From positions 1-32,196 of the forward strand of contig JAIOHL010000114.1 in assembly GCA_019913005.1 (NCBI GenBank): 32,196 nucleotides of DNA, given 5' to 3'. Position 1 is the first letter of the stretch. Each line of letters begins with the position of its first letter. Made by a program: the position numbers and the translations under genes. Source of the DNA: Anaerolineae bacterium. GTDB lineage: Bacteria > Chloroflexota > Anaerolineae > Aggregatilineales > J027. Below, piece after piece: positions 7,506-15,834 of this stretch. The notes under the pieces are model-generated. The model searched no databases and was not told the origin of the DNA. It was given only the letters and a program-made list of their open reading frames with translations.

Positions 7506-9169
7506 GATGCCCCTCCGGACTGAAGTGAGACCCGCCCACCTTCGTTCATCGCCAGCAAAATCGTAATGGTTTCAATCGGGGCGGCGGCGTTGAAGATGAC
7601 CTGCACAATCACCCGCCCATTATCAATATCATTTTGGGTCATGGTGGTGCGGTCACAGCGTACATCAAAGGCCTCAGCAGCAGATGGCCCACGCAGCGCC
7701 CCTAATTCCAACAAATCGAACAACAGGCTTTCCATGCGATCTTTAAGACTGGCCCACAGACGCTGACCAGATGGCTCGAACACCGATTCTTCGCCGATGC
7801 GCCGGGCCGCCCGCACGATGACCGACACCAGCCGATTCACTGCCGCCGAGCGATAGATTTCATCCAAGCTGGTTGTCACATCCGAAAGCAGCGCCAAACC
7901 CTGTGGCGTTGGCCCAAACAGCGACACCCGTTCCATCAAACTGTGTGAAGTGCGGGCGAGTGGGTGGTCAAGATAGGGGCGGTGCATTTGCCCGCGACTT
8001 AATTCGGGATACACCCCACCAATTTCGGATGGCTGTTGTTGGGCCGCGCTACGGAAAGCCCCGCGTACCATTGTATTGCGAGCCAATATCCCGACCAGCA
8101 CCGCGTCAGGGGGTTCAAGTCCTTCGGGAAGCCGTTCCGCCAAACGTGTTTGCAGCCACGGAAAACCTAGTTGCACAAAAGCACTGGCAATCCCTTGCAG
8201 GCCATTATCGAGCCGGCTGCTCAATGGCGAGTCTGCCCTTTTGACCAAGTACCCCATCAAATCGGTATCCGGCGCTAAGGTATGTGGGACAGATAAGGCG
8301 CTCGGCGCTGACGGCACTTCCCACAATTGGGGTAATGGCAGCGCGGCGACCAACTGCACTTCTCGCAGATGGCGTTTGAGCAAGTCCCCCACCAAATGAA
8401 CCGCCCGTGCCCAATCCGCATAACCAGCTTCATCGCAGCGCGGTGCAGGCAAAATCTTGGCGGGGTCATCGTCCGGCACGACATCCGGCTCATCGTCAGA
8501 ACATTCGCTGAATTGTTCGGGAATCTCAAAAACGGGTGCTGGCGGCGACATCACACTGAAATGATCCACCCCGACCAGTTCCGGTAGGTCTGGCAGGCAC
8601 ACAAATGAGACATCTGGCAGGCCATACAAATGCCCAATGCCCCACCAGCTTTGCCGATCTACCGGATTGATTTCCAGCAGGCTAGGATAACCCGGCAGCA
8701 GTTGGGCCAGTTGGTTCATGCGACTGGCACGCTCCGTTCCATACGGTAGCGGATCACCCACCCGCACTACATAACATTTGCGTCCACCCTGTGCAAAAAA
8801 CGAACGCACTGCCGCCCCCAGATAGGTTACAGGAGGAGTTTGCTGTCCGGTCTGAACCGTTGAGCGGTTCTCCCATTCAAACAGAAAGTCAAACACATCC
8901 CATGAATCTATCGGAATTGGCAGGTCACGTAGCTCGTTCAATGGGGGGTGCGGTCTCTCGCTGGGCTTGGGTGGGATCAGCCAACCGTTGCGATCTAGCC
9001 ACTCAATAATGGCAGGTGGGATGTCCATCTGCTCACCCTTGATTTGACGGCGGCGCACCAGTCCGATGAAACAAGCAATATCGGCCCGGTTGGGGCTGCT
9101 TGCCACGGGGGGCACATAATGCCGAAAATCCAAACCAGTCGTCAGCGTCATCGCCAAAAATCCCACCAT
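7502..9169 (-). CDS. Second, divergent contractile sheath protein
   Basis: This 555-residue protein keeps the conserved sheath C-terminus: SVFEPSGQRLWASLKDRMES, then FDVRCDRTTMTQNDIDNGRV, which matches the other sheath of this locus at equivalent positions. GAAVRSFFAQGGRKCYVVRV at about 115-135 is the conserved N-terminal half signature. It lacks the usual P-G-V-Y-V-x-E opening and instead starts MTLTTGLDFRHYVPP with an inserted 60-residue segment; an acidic patch (ECSDDEPDVVPDDDP) lies near 220. Multiple sheath paralogues are normal in eCIS (Afp2, 3 and 4); a divergent one may form the layer next to the baseplate. The start is uncertain: an ATG at 9151 is also possible. Confidence 0.88.
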   Translation of the reverse strand: MVGFLAMTLTTGLDFRHYVPPVASSPNRADIACFIGLVRRRQIKGEQMDIPPAIIEWLDRNGWLIPPKPSERPHPPLNELRDLPIPIDSWDVFDFLFEWENRSTVQTGQQTPPVTYLGAAVRSFFAQGGRKCYVVRVGDPLPYGTERASRMNQLAQLLPGYPSLLEINPVDRQSWWGIGHLYGLPDVSFVCLPDLPELVGVDHFSVMSPPAPVFEIPEQFSECSDDEPDVVPDDDPAKILPAPRCDEAGYADWARAVHLVGDLLKRHLREVQLVAALPLPQLWEVPSAPSALSVPHTLAPDTDLMGYLVKRADSPLSSRLDNGLQGIASAFVQLGFPWLQTRLAERLPEGLEPPDAVLVGILARNTMVRGAFRSAAQQQPSEIGGVYPELSRGQMHRPYLDHPLARTSHSLMERVSLFGPTPQGLALLSDVTTSLDEIYRSAAVNRLVSVIVRAARRIGEESVFEPSGQRLWASLKDRMESLLFDLLELGALRGPSAAEAFDVRCDRTTMTQNDIDNGRVIVQVIFNAAAPIETITILLAMNEGGRVSLQSGGAS

Positions 9170-9191
9170 ATCCCATTCACGTTACGGGTGA

Positions 9192-9653
9192 TTAGGCCGA
9201 GGGCGAGTCCATCAGGATTAACCCCTCTGCCGAGAGTACGATTTCTTCCATGGCTACATCTCCACCGCCTTTGGCTGCCAGCGTCGGCCCGGTATATTTC
9301 ATCGGGATGACCTGTTGCAATTGCCACGATTGGACGGGTGTGCCGCTTTCATCCAACAGGGTAATTACCACTGTGCGTTTGACCGTCGCCCCGCGTGTGC
9401 CAGATGGCGAACGGGATTGTTGAACCCATGCCCAAAAATCGCGTGAATTCACGATGCCGCGTTTGAGGGTGACATCCCCCACCGTGTGCATCCCCGGAAT
9501 TTTGCGAACGTGATTTTCGCGCTCGTTGCCTTCTCGATATTCCGAAAGTTTAAGCTCAGTTGTTAGGCCACTGACATCGGAAAAGCCACCGACATCCTGC
9601 CCGTCCATTTTCACTACAAAATTAAACGCACCATAGGGGTCTACACGCGGCAT
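9192..9653 (-). CDS. eCIS inner tube protein (gp19-like), main copy
   Basis: At 153 residues this is the canonical tube size. It begins MPRVDPYGAFNFVVKMDGQD, followed by GGFSDVSGLTTELKLSEYRE, VTLKRGIVNSRDFWAWVQQ and, at the end, AMEEIVLSAEGLIL, all diagnostic of Afp1/Pvc1-type tube proteins. GGAGGG sits nine bases ahead of the ATG, and the gene follows the large sheath by 21 bases, so sheath and tube are made from the same message. It is likely the major tube subunit; the copy at 6999-7505 is more divergent. Confidence 0.93.
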   Translation of the reverse strand: MPRVDPYGAFNFVVKMDGQDVGGFSDVSGLTTELKLSEYREGNERENHVRKIPGMHTVGDVTLKRGIVNSRDFWAWVQQSRSPSGTRGATVKRTVVITLLDESGTPVQSWQLQQVIPMKYTGPTLAAKGGGDVAMEEIVLSAEGLILMDSPSA

Positions 9654-9674
9654 GTTGCTTGCCCTCCTCTAACT

Positions 9675-12020
9675 TTAGCTTCTTGCATCCGCCGTCTTTT
9701 GCCCGATACGGAAAATGACAAATTCGGCGGGTTTTATGATGGCGACCCCCACGAGGCAAATCAGACGCCCGTTGTCGAGGTCATTTTGGGTCATGGTGCT
9801 GCGGTCACACCGGACAAAAAAGGCTTCTTTTTCGTTATTGCCCAAGAGCGCACCGGACACCCATTCGTTATATAAAAAGGCTGAGACGGTATCGGTGATG
9901 TTTGACCACAGGCGCGGGCCATTTGGCTCAAACACAGCCCACTGCATCCCCCGGTCAATCGAATATTCCAGATAGTTCATATAGCGCCGATCACTGACAT
10001 ATTTAAATTCGGGGTCGGAACTAATCAACCGTGCGCCCCAAACCCGATAGCCCCGCCCAGATAACAGGCGCAGGCAGTTGATACCGAGCGGGTTAAGGAC
10101 TTCTTGCTGGGCAAAGTTAACATCCCGCTCAAACCGCAAAGCACTGCGCACCACCTCGTTCGCCGGAGCTTTATGCACCCCACGCTGAATGTCATTGCGG
10201 GCATAAATCCCGCACACATAACCAGAGGGGGGCAAGACCAATTCACGCGGGATACGGTCATCACCGGGGCGGGCCAATGGATTGGAGACGATCACCCAAG
10301 GATAATAAAGCGCGGCATATTTAGAATCAATCTGGCTGCGCTGAGTACGCACCTCGCCCAGACTTTGACCGGGCTGCGAATCCAGCACTGCGATGCGATA
10401 GGCCCGGCGCGTTTCGGCATGGGTAATGAGTGCCCCTTGTATCCCTTGTGCATCGCTGTAGGAGGAAGCACCCGGCCCAGCGACAATGGCAATATCTTCG
10501 AGTTTTTGGAGTTCTTCCAACGCCGCTTCATAGGCCGCTTGGGTTGGCTCAAGGCCATCACTCCCACTGGACAGCGTAATACTTCGGCTGCTGGTTGCCC
10601 CAAAAAAGGCCGCTTGCAGTTCAAACGGGCTGACGCCAGTGCCCAGTTGTAGGAAGAAGGGGTTTTCAAGCGCATCCGTCCGGCGGGTGGGATGCTCGGT
10701 CAAAACCGTGCCAATATAGCGCGGGTGGCTTGGTGCAAAGCCCATACCCTCATAGGTAATGGTTTTGCCGTCAGCATCTACCGCAATCGCCGTAATGGTC
10801 AAGAGGGCCGCTTGGGTCGTAGCGGTTAATGACGCCATGTTCAGGGGTGCATTCGCCGCGTCCGCCCAACCACCTGTGCCTTTCACATAATAGGTCAGCG
10901 TATCACCCGCCGCGCCACTCACTGGCCCTGCCGCCAACCCCAAAACATTTCGCACTGTAGCATCGGGCGTATCCCGCACTGCTAATGTCGCCGCTGTGCC
11001 TGTGGCGGTGGTAGACAAAACCAAACGGCCCGTCGTCGCATCAAGGGCTGCTTGTGCCGGAATTGTTGCTGCCAGCAGCAGTGCATTGATTTCATCGGCG
11101 GTCACGGCTGCCAGACTGCCCACATTGTTATTGGCAGGATTTAGCGTTCCTGCCCCGGCTGGGAACATGGAGGCGGCAGGATTCGCATTCACACTAATGC
11201 TGGAGCGTGTCCCCGCCGTGTCGCTGCCAATGATAAGTTGATTGGTATTGCTCAACGTCGCATAGCCGCCGCGCAGTCGAGCATTCAGCGCCCCGACAAA
11301 TTGGGCACGGGTCAACGTCCCCGCAGCGAGGGTGACGGTTTGTGCCGCGCCATCAATCGTCACGGTCAAGGTCGTGGCTTGGGCGAGATTGACATCGTCA
11401 GGTAATGGGTCGGCGGCGGTGACTTGAGCATGTTCGCCGCGAAACGTGATTGTCCCATCCGTGCCGTTGACGGTCAAAGCCAACTGCGCCCCATCGGTGA
11501 GGCCAAAAGGCGCCATACCTCCGACGAGACGGGCGGTGGTGGCGGGATTCGCTCCTCCCACACGTATCATTGACCCCACTCTGGCGTTGTCCATGCCGCG
11601 CTGCGTGGTCAGGGCTGATACTTCAATCAGCGTAATCGCGCCGTTGCCGCCAGAGCCGGGGAAACGGGCCACAAAACGCACCTGCTCGGTGGCATCGGCA
11701 GTAGCGACCAATTGGGGTGAAACAGCCGTCGCGTTGCCGCTGGCAAGGAACACCCGCGACACGTATAGGCGTGACCCCCCTTCGGTAAAAAAGGCCCGCA
11801 CCGCATGGGCAAGGTAATTCGTCCCAAAACTCAGATCTTCCAATCCACCGTACACCTGCTCAAAATCGCTCAGGCTGGTGATGAGTTCAGGGGTCTCTCC
11901 AAAGGGGCCTGTGCGAGTCGGCCCAACAAAACCTGCCGTGCTCGTGCCCACCCCCTCGATGGATTTAGAGCGAAAGCTGGTTTCTTCGACATACACGCCC
12001 GGGGCTAAATATTCTGGCAT
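9675..12020 (-). CDS. Large contractile tail sheath protein
   Basis: This 781-residue sheath protein opens MPEYLAPGVYVEETSFRSKS and has HAVRAFFTEGGSRLYVSRVF at about 85-107, both diagnostic of tail sheath proteins. The conserved end includes WAVFEPNGPRLWSNI and FFVRCDRSTMTQNDLDNGRL, with a typical sheath extension at the C-terminus. AAAGG precedes the ATG. Afp2- and Pvc2-type sheaths are roughly 350-500 residues; the extra length is between about 110 and 480, a Thr/Ala/Val-rich region with beta-sandwich character (TTLTVTIDGAAQTVTLAAG). In sheath proteins such insertions project outward from the tube. It is the first sheath of two and probably builds the contractile trunk. Confidence 0.95.
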   Translation of the reverse strand: MPEYLAPGVYVEETSFRSKSIEGVGTSTAGFVGPTRTGPFGETPELITSLSDFEQVYGGLEDLSFGTNYLAHAVRAFFTEGGSRLYVSRVFLASGNATAVSPQLVATADATEQVRFVARFPGSGGNGAITLIEVSALTTQRGMDNARVGSMIRVGGANPATTARLVGGMAPFGLTDGAQLALTVNGTDGTITFRGEHAQVTAADPLPDDVNLAQATTLTVTIDGAAQTVTLAAGTLTRAQFVGALNARLRGGYATLSNTNQLIIGSDTAGTRSSISVNANPAASMFPAGAGTLNPANNNVGSLAAVTADEINALLLAATIPAQAALDATTGRLVLSTTATGTAATLAVRDTPDATVRNVLGLAAGPVSGAAGDTLTYYVKGTGGWADAANAPLNMASLTATTQAALLTITAIAVDADGKTITYEGMGFAPSHPRYIGTVLTEHPTRRTDALENPFFLQLGTGVSPFELQAAFFGATSSRSITLSSGSDGLEPTQAAYEAALEELQKLEDIAIVAGPGASSYSDAQGIQGALITHAETRRAYRIAVLDSQPGQSLGEVRTQRSQIDSKYAALYYPWVIVSNPLARPGDDRIPRELVLPPSGYVCGIYARNDIQRGVHKAPANEVVRSALRFERDVNFAQQEVLNPLGINCLRLLSGRGYRVWGARLISSDPEFKYVSDRRYMNYLEYSIDRGMQWAVFEPNGPRLWSNITDTVSAFLYNEWVSGALLGNNEKEAFFVRCDRSTMTQNDLDNGRLICLVGVAIIKPAEFVIFRIGQKTADARS

Positions 12021-12048
12021 TACAAAATCCTTTCACTCTCCAACAAGT

Positions 12049-12789
12049 TCATGGGATCGTCAGTGTAATCGTTTGAATCCGTCCGGAGGCCAATTGCACA
12101 TTTTGACTGGCGCTTGGACTCCGTGTTTCTAAGCTGTCTGGGTTTGGCAGGCCCGTCGCGGCGGGGTCAAACATAACTTGCACCCGCGCTTCTACCTGAA
12201 ATGTCACTACTTCATCGGTTTCTTCATCCCCCCACAGCGTCACCGGAATCCCCTCGATTCCAATAAGGGCTTCGCCGCGCTCATCCGTCATGCCGCGCCC
12301 CAAAACACCCGCCGGGCTTACTCGCTCAACCCGAACTAATGCTCCACCAACTCCCTGCCCACCGCGTTGCACACTTGCCCGAATGACGGCCCAACGTGAA
12401 CCGACTTGGGCGATGGGCGACGGAAACAGGCGCACATCTATGGGCAAAAAGATCGAGTCTGGGGCAGTCGGATTGATATTCCGAGGCAGCCGAATCGCAA
12501 ATTGGCGCGACAGGTAATAGCCTCGGCGATCCTCAACGGTTAAAGCAAAGTTCAGACTGCCAACTGCCGGGGTTGAGGGTGGGGCCATAAACGCCGCCGT
12601 GTGGTTTTCCAGTCCGGGAGCGGAAGCGATTACATAGAGGCCGCTTTGATTCCGCCAGAAACGGATGTCTGCTGCTGGCCCAATGCCCGTGATCACCACC
12701 GCATCCCGCACTGGCAGATTCAGGATGGCATCCACAAAACGAACCGCCCCCAACACTCGATTGTCTACGAGTTCAATCACCCGTGTCAT
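12049..12789 (-). CDS. eCIS accessory protein with a carboxypeptidase-regulatory-like beta domain
   Basis: The 246-residue protein begins MTRVIELVDNRVLGAVRFVD. I chose the ATG at 12789, which follows the DUF4255 stop by seven bases and has AGAGG upstream; an earlier in-frame start would lie inside the DUF4255 gene. Residues about 145-185 (GVGGALVRVERVSPAGVLGR, then GMTDERGEALIGIEGIPV) resemble a carboxypeptidase regulatory-like or transthyretin-like beta-sandwich, in which an inserted domain ends with T-D-x-x-G-x. The rest is beta-rich with no membrane segment. Proteins of this kind often sit between the tail terminator and sheath genes of eCIS loci; their role in the particle is not established. 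Confidence 0.75.
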   Translation of the reverse strand: MTRVIELVDNRVLGAVRFVDAILNLPVRDAVVITGIGPAADIRFWRNQSGLYVIASAPGLENHTAAFMAPPSTPAVGSLNFALTVEDRRGYYLSRQFAIRLPRNINPTAPDSIFLPIDVRLFPSPIAQVGSRWAVIRASVQRGGQGVGGALVRVERVSPAGVLGRGMTDERGEALIGIEGIPVTLWGDEETDEVVTFQVEARVQVMFDPAATGLPNPDSLETRSPSASQNVQLASGRIQTITLTIP

Positions 12790-12796
12790 ACGGCCT

Positions 12797-13405
12797 CTAC
12801 GCTTCCTCCCCAAATTGATAAAGGGTCGGGTCGTGGGCCATATAGGTATACCGTGTGGCGACCACTGGGCGACTTTCGGGCGGCGGGTCAACATCAATCC
12901 GCACGACTCGCGCTACATACGACACACTCAGATGGTAGGGTGGGTCAAGCGCATCCCAAATTCGCATCAAATCTTCGGTACTCATTTCCGCCAAAATCAC
13001 TTGAACTTGGTCTTCAATATCCCAATTGGCCTCTGGTGAAAGGGCCGAGCGATCTAATACCGGAAACATGTAGAGTTGACGCATGGCCCATGCCATAATA
13101 AGCTGCTCAGTTAAAGCTGAGTCCGCCCAAACAGTCATCAGATAATGCAAATCAACCGATAGGGGAATATCATTCGGGTTGGGTGTGCGCTGACGGCTGG
13201 TATGGCGCATATGCTCATTGACCATCACACGATACAAATAGAGGGATAGGGTTGTGCCGATATTATTACCAAGTGACGCCATTTCGCCGCTCGAAAGCAG
13301 CCGAAATTCACAGGCTTGAGAATTGCGTAGATCGTCGGGATAGGTATTTCGCAAAAAATTGATAATTGAATTCCCGACAGAATAAATAGATTGCAGGTTG
13401 CCCAT
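12797..13405 (-). CDS. DUF4255 (Pvc16/Afp16 N-terminal-like) tail terminator protein
   Basis: The 202-residue protein matches the DUF4255 pattern: a helical start (SIYSVGNSIINFLRNTYP), VNEHMRHTSRQR, and LSVDLHYLMTVWADSALTEQ, followed by LIMAWAMRQLYMFPVL, then SVSYVARVVRIDV and a C-terminal strand. DUF4255 is the N-terminal domain of Afp16/Pvc16, which caps the tube and sheath at the distal end and controls termination. It is the first structural gene after the regulators, a common position. The next gene starts eight bases after its stop. Confidence 0.92.
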   Translation of the reverse strand: MGNLQSIYSVGNSIINFLRNTYPDDLRNSQACEFRLLSSGEMASLGNNIGTTLSLYLYRVMVNEHMRHTSRQRTPNPNDIPLSVDLHYLMTVWADSALTEQLIMAWAMRQLYMFPVLDRSALSPEANWDIEDQVQVILAEMSTEDLMRIWDALDPPYHLSVSYVARVVRIDVDPPPESRPVVATRYTYMAHDPTLYQFGEEA

Positions 13406-13412
13406 GTGATGA

Positions 13413-13826
13413 TTAACTCACAGCGTCTAATTTTGCCAAGATGCGTATCCACTGCGTCAGGGCTTGCCCCGTTTGGAGCTTGATCCGTTTTTGGTGTAGC
13501 CCTAGCCAGTAAAGCGTCGCCTCATCATTTTGAAAGGCACAAACGATTATTTTTAAGAAAGGCTGTTCATTCAAAAGATGGCTGCATATGCTCGGCGGCT
13601 TATCCACCGCTTGTTCCGTCCCTAGGATGACCACGTCCGCTTCTTTGGCGGCCACCAGCAAATTGATTGAACCATGTACGGTGTGATGCACCACCATATC
13701 AGCCTGTGTACCGATATAGTGTTTTATCAGTTCCAGCCACATTTCTGGCATATCAGCAATCACAACCCGTATGATCGTGTGCCTGCCTTCTATGGGTGGC
13801 TCAATATCCATTGTTGCATCTTCCAT
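13413..13826 (-). CDS. Degenerate response-regulator receiver protein without output domain
   Basis: The 137-residue protein has a CheY-like layout: a first strand IIRVVIADMPEMW with one Asp of the usual acidic pair, an EADVVILGTEQ third strand in which the phospho-accepting Asp is Gly (residue 69), and a FLKIIVCAFQNDEATLYWL stretch that replaces the switch Ser/Thr region. There is no DNA-binding domain. Without the key Asp it cannot be phosphorylated in the normal way, so it may act as a protein-protein partner, for instance for the LuxR-type regulator upstream. It is the first gene of the eCIS block. An internal ATG at 13811, with GGAAGA ahead, is an equally good start. Confidence 0.7.
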   Translation of the reverse strand: MEDATMDIEPPIEGRHTIIRVVIADMPEMWLELIKHYIGTQADMVVHHTVHGSINLLVAAKEADVVILGTEQAVDKPPSICSHLLNEQPFLKIIVCAFQNDEATLYWLGLHQKRIKLQTGQALTQWIRILAKLDAVS

Positions 13827-13930
13827 CTACATAATCGTTGTTTATTAAGAATAGAATGTATTGAGTGGGTATCACGACTGTCCAGAGATATAAACGGGGG
13901 ACAAGAAAATATGTAGATCGAAAAACAGCG

Positions 13931-13952
13931 AGGATACAAAAAGGATACAAAA
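13931..13952 (-). promoter_or_regulatory. Two exact tandem copies of an 11-base motif ahead of the eCIS operon
   Basis: On the plus strand AGGATACAAAA occurs twice head to tail (13931-13941 and 13942-13952), followed by a third partial copy (AGG). The 11-base spacing equals about one helical turn, so the two copies would face the same side of the DNA. They lie about 110 bases upstream of the first eCIS gene. Regulatory function is inferred. Confidence 0.45.
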
Positions 13953-13999
13953 AGGTTCTATATCGGAGGTAGTTTTGACAAACTCTAACTGATGCAAAC

Positions 14000-14013
14000 T
14001 AGGGTCAACCCTA
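14000..14013. promoter_or_regulatory. Candidate operator: inverted repeat TAGGGT, CA, ACCCTA
   Basis: A six-base perfect inverted repeat with a two-base centre sits between the LuxR-type regulator gene and the first eCIS gene. Such short dyads are the usual size of sites bound by NarL/FixJ-type LuxR regulators, and one is encoded next door. A weak TATAGA box on the minus strand lies about 40 bases downstream (complement of 13957-13962). There is no T-run, so a terminator is less likely. Confidence 0.4.
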
Positions 14014-14067
14014 ATTTTGTCCGTCAATAAGCCAAGTTTTTAGGCTATCGTGTTTGCCAAAAAATCC

Positions 14068-14793
14068 CTACAGTGCTTGGAAATCACTCGGCATGTAGCG
14101 CCCATCACGCTCATTCATCCACCCCTGTTCATGGGCAAAACGGGCGGCTTCCCAGCGATGCCCTACCTGCAACTTTTTCAGAATATTGTGAACATGCTGC
14201 TTCACCGTGCGAACTTCTATCACCAGCAGCGCCGCAATTTCTTTGTTGCTATAACCCCGTCCAACACAACGCAGCACTTCAAATTCGCGGGCTGTCAGCG
14301 GCATATGTACCATCAGCCGAGGTTGGGCCAATGGGCCATATAATTGGGCCAATCGTTTAAATAGCAGCGCCGTTACTTCCGGTGAACACTGGGCTACCCC
14401 CGCTTGGGCCTGCTGAATAACCAGCGCCACTTCCGCAGGTGACGCCCCTTGCAGCACATACCCATGCGCCCCGGCTTCAATACATTCCAAAATAAGTTTC
14501 ACGTTGTTCACCATCTCTAGCAGCACCACACGAGCGGGCGAATCAAGTAGGTAACAGAATCGCACCCATTCCAAACATGCCTCTCGCCCCATGCCGTTAT
14601 CCAGCAAGACGATGTGGCTAGGAGGGTTCAAAAAACTGTCTTTTTCGGCAACGGTTTCTGAATAAGTACCCACGAGTTGAAGCGCGACATACGGTGAAAG
14701 GAGCGTGAGCAGTCCTTCACGCAGCAGTTGGCTGTTACTAACAAAGCTCACCGGAATTGGGTTGGTCTGAGATTTAGGATCGTAAAGTTTCAT
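14068..14793 (-). CDS. Atypical NarL/FixJ-type response regulator with LuxR helix-turn-helix
   Basis: The 241-residue protein has a receiver domain (residues about 12-130) and a LuxR-type HTH (165-211: [20 protein letters not shown], then [20 protein letters not shown]). The phospho-acceptor is kept (IVLLDNGM, Asp 65), but the acidic pair of strand 1 is replaced (VSFVSN) and the switch Lys is Gln (GYVLQGASP), so signalling by ordinary phosphotransfer is doubtful. No histidine kinase is nearby. It lies upstream of and in the same direction as the eCIS operon, so it is the obvious candidate activator or repressor. AGGAG lies 13 bases before the ATG. A promoter-like pair is listed separately. 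Confidence 0.88.
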   Translation of the reverse strand: MKLYDPKSQTNPIPVSFVSNSQLLREGLLTLLSPYVALQLVGTYSETVAEKDSFLNPPSHIVLLDNGMGREACLEWVRFCYLLDSPARVVLLEMVNNVKLILECIEAGAHGYVLQGASPAEVALVIQQAQAGVAQCSPEVTALLFKRLAQLYGPLAQPRLMVHMPLTAREFEVLRCVGRGYSNKEIAALLVIEVRTVKQHVHNILKKLQVGHRWEAARFAHEQGWMNERDGRYMPSDFQAL

Positions 14794-14860
14794 AGAATTT
14801 GTCCAACTCCTTCCTTTTTGAGTTTAGCCTATTGAAAATATGAATTTTGTAAATTGACTA

Positions 14861-14890
14861 ATTGTAAGCCAAGTTTGATTTTGATTTCAA
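14861..14890 (-). promoter_or_regulatory. Candidate sigma-70-type promoter of the LuxR-type regulator gene
   Basis: On the minus strand TTGAAA (complement of 14885-14890) and TACAAT (complement of 14861-14866) are 18 bases apart; each matches the consensus at five of six positions. The start would fall near 14853, leaving about 60 bases of leader before the ATG at 14793. Surrounding DNA is AT-rich. The call rests on sequence resemblance only. Confidence 0.45.
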
Positions 14891-15219
14891 CTACCCAAAG
14901 GTTATGCGCATAGCCTTAATGCTTGTCCGGTCATTCCGTTGAGGGCGACTTGGCCTCTTAACAGCAGAAGGCCAATTACTACCATCTGGCGGTCTTTATC
15001 GCGGCCCTGTTCAATTACCAACCTATGGCTTTGTATGTTACCTATCGTCTCTCGCAATCAAAACTTGATTAACAAGATAAATGGAACTGATTGAGGAAAT
15101 GTCACACTGAAGAAGAAACCGCCCAAAATCTTGTATAAAGCAGCATGAAGCCGATGTCACCAATATCTTGGTACAACACGCTGCCAAACTGCCGACAGTA
15201 AAGACATAACCATTACCCG
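14891..15219. other. Intergenic region between eCIS locus and mobilisation module
   Basis: No convincing gene. Three plus-strand frames are open for short stretches around 14950-15070 (one reads NYYHLAVFIAALFNYQP), which might be a remnant of a lost gene, but no family is recognisable. The region marks the junction between the eCIS part and the mobile-element part; I find no direct repeat or integration site in it. Confidence 0.4.
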
Positions 15220-15834
15220 TCACAATTCAGGGTTAACCGCCTGAAGTCCATATTCCTGCTGCCAGTCCAGTCCAATCTTGAGCTTTAACGCCTGTGTCAA
15301 CTCATCGTTGGCAATCTCGTCCAGTAGCGCCAGATGCCCCCGGCTGCGATAATTCTTAAAGGGCTGCCTGCCTTCCAACTCATCCCGCGCCATGCCCGGC
15401 AAAATCACATGAGTATGAGTGTGTGGGCGTCCGTCTTGTGTTTGTGCCTCATGTACCACATACGAATACGGCGCAGTGCAGCCGCGCTCGGCATAGTACC
15501 GCTCGATAATATTCTCCGTCAGCGATTGGATAAATGGGCGGCGTTCCTTTTCGGGGATCAGCGCCATCAAGTCGGGTTCAGGGCTGATAACATACGACCA
15601 CGCCAGAACCTCTTGGCTCTGAAGGTTGGCGCAGTTTTTGAGGATTTCCTTGTAATGCAGTCCTAATCCCCGATCCGTCCAGCGTTCCTGCCTGCCCTCC
15701 GGGATGTAATCTTGGCGGTCATTGCGGTATTGCAGATAACGCAGAATACTGCGTAAGCCCTTGGTGCCATGTCCCTTCGCTTTCCGCTTGGGGTCAATAT
15801 AGCGCAGGTTGGCAATAATCATCGTGCGGCTCAT
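15220..15834 (-). CDS. Small HUH-type relaxase / mobilisation nuclease domain protein
   Basis: At 204 residues it holds a histidine motif HTHTHVILPG near residue 140, following YSYVVHEAQTQDGRP, which fits the H-x-D/H-x-H metal-binding motif III of HUH relaxases such as MobA/MobL types. LAWSYVISPEPDLMALIPEK ahead of it resembles the strand and helix before motif III. A catalytic Tyr candidate is among the N-terminal Tyr residues (LRYIDPKRK, or ILRYLQYRND). Relaxases nick oriT and pilot single-stranded DNA in conjugation. It is much shorter than full relaxases and lacks any helicase or primase part. Its ATG overlaps the coiled-coil gene (ATGA). A rolling-circle replication protein is an alternative. 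Confidence 0.65.
   Translation of the reverse strand: MSRTMIIANLRYIDPKRKAKGHGTKGLRSILRYLQYRNDRQDYIPEGRQERWTDRGLGLHYKEILKNCANLQSQEVLAWSYVISPEPDLMALIPEKERRPFIQSLTENIIERYYAERGCTAPYSYVVHEAQTQDGRPHTHTHVILPGMARDELEGRQPFKNYRSRGHLALLDEIANDELTQALKLKIGLDWQQEYGLQAVNPEL

Noticed and set aside
15040-15225. A 61-codon minus-strand frame after the relaxase gene
   Set aside because: No ribosome binding site, odd composition, no family; treated as intergenic.
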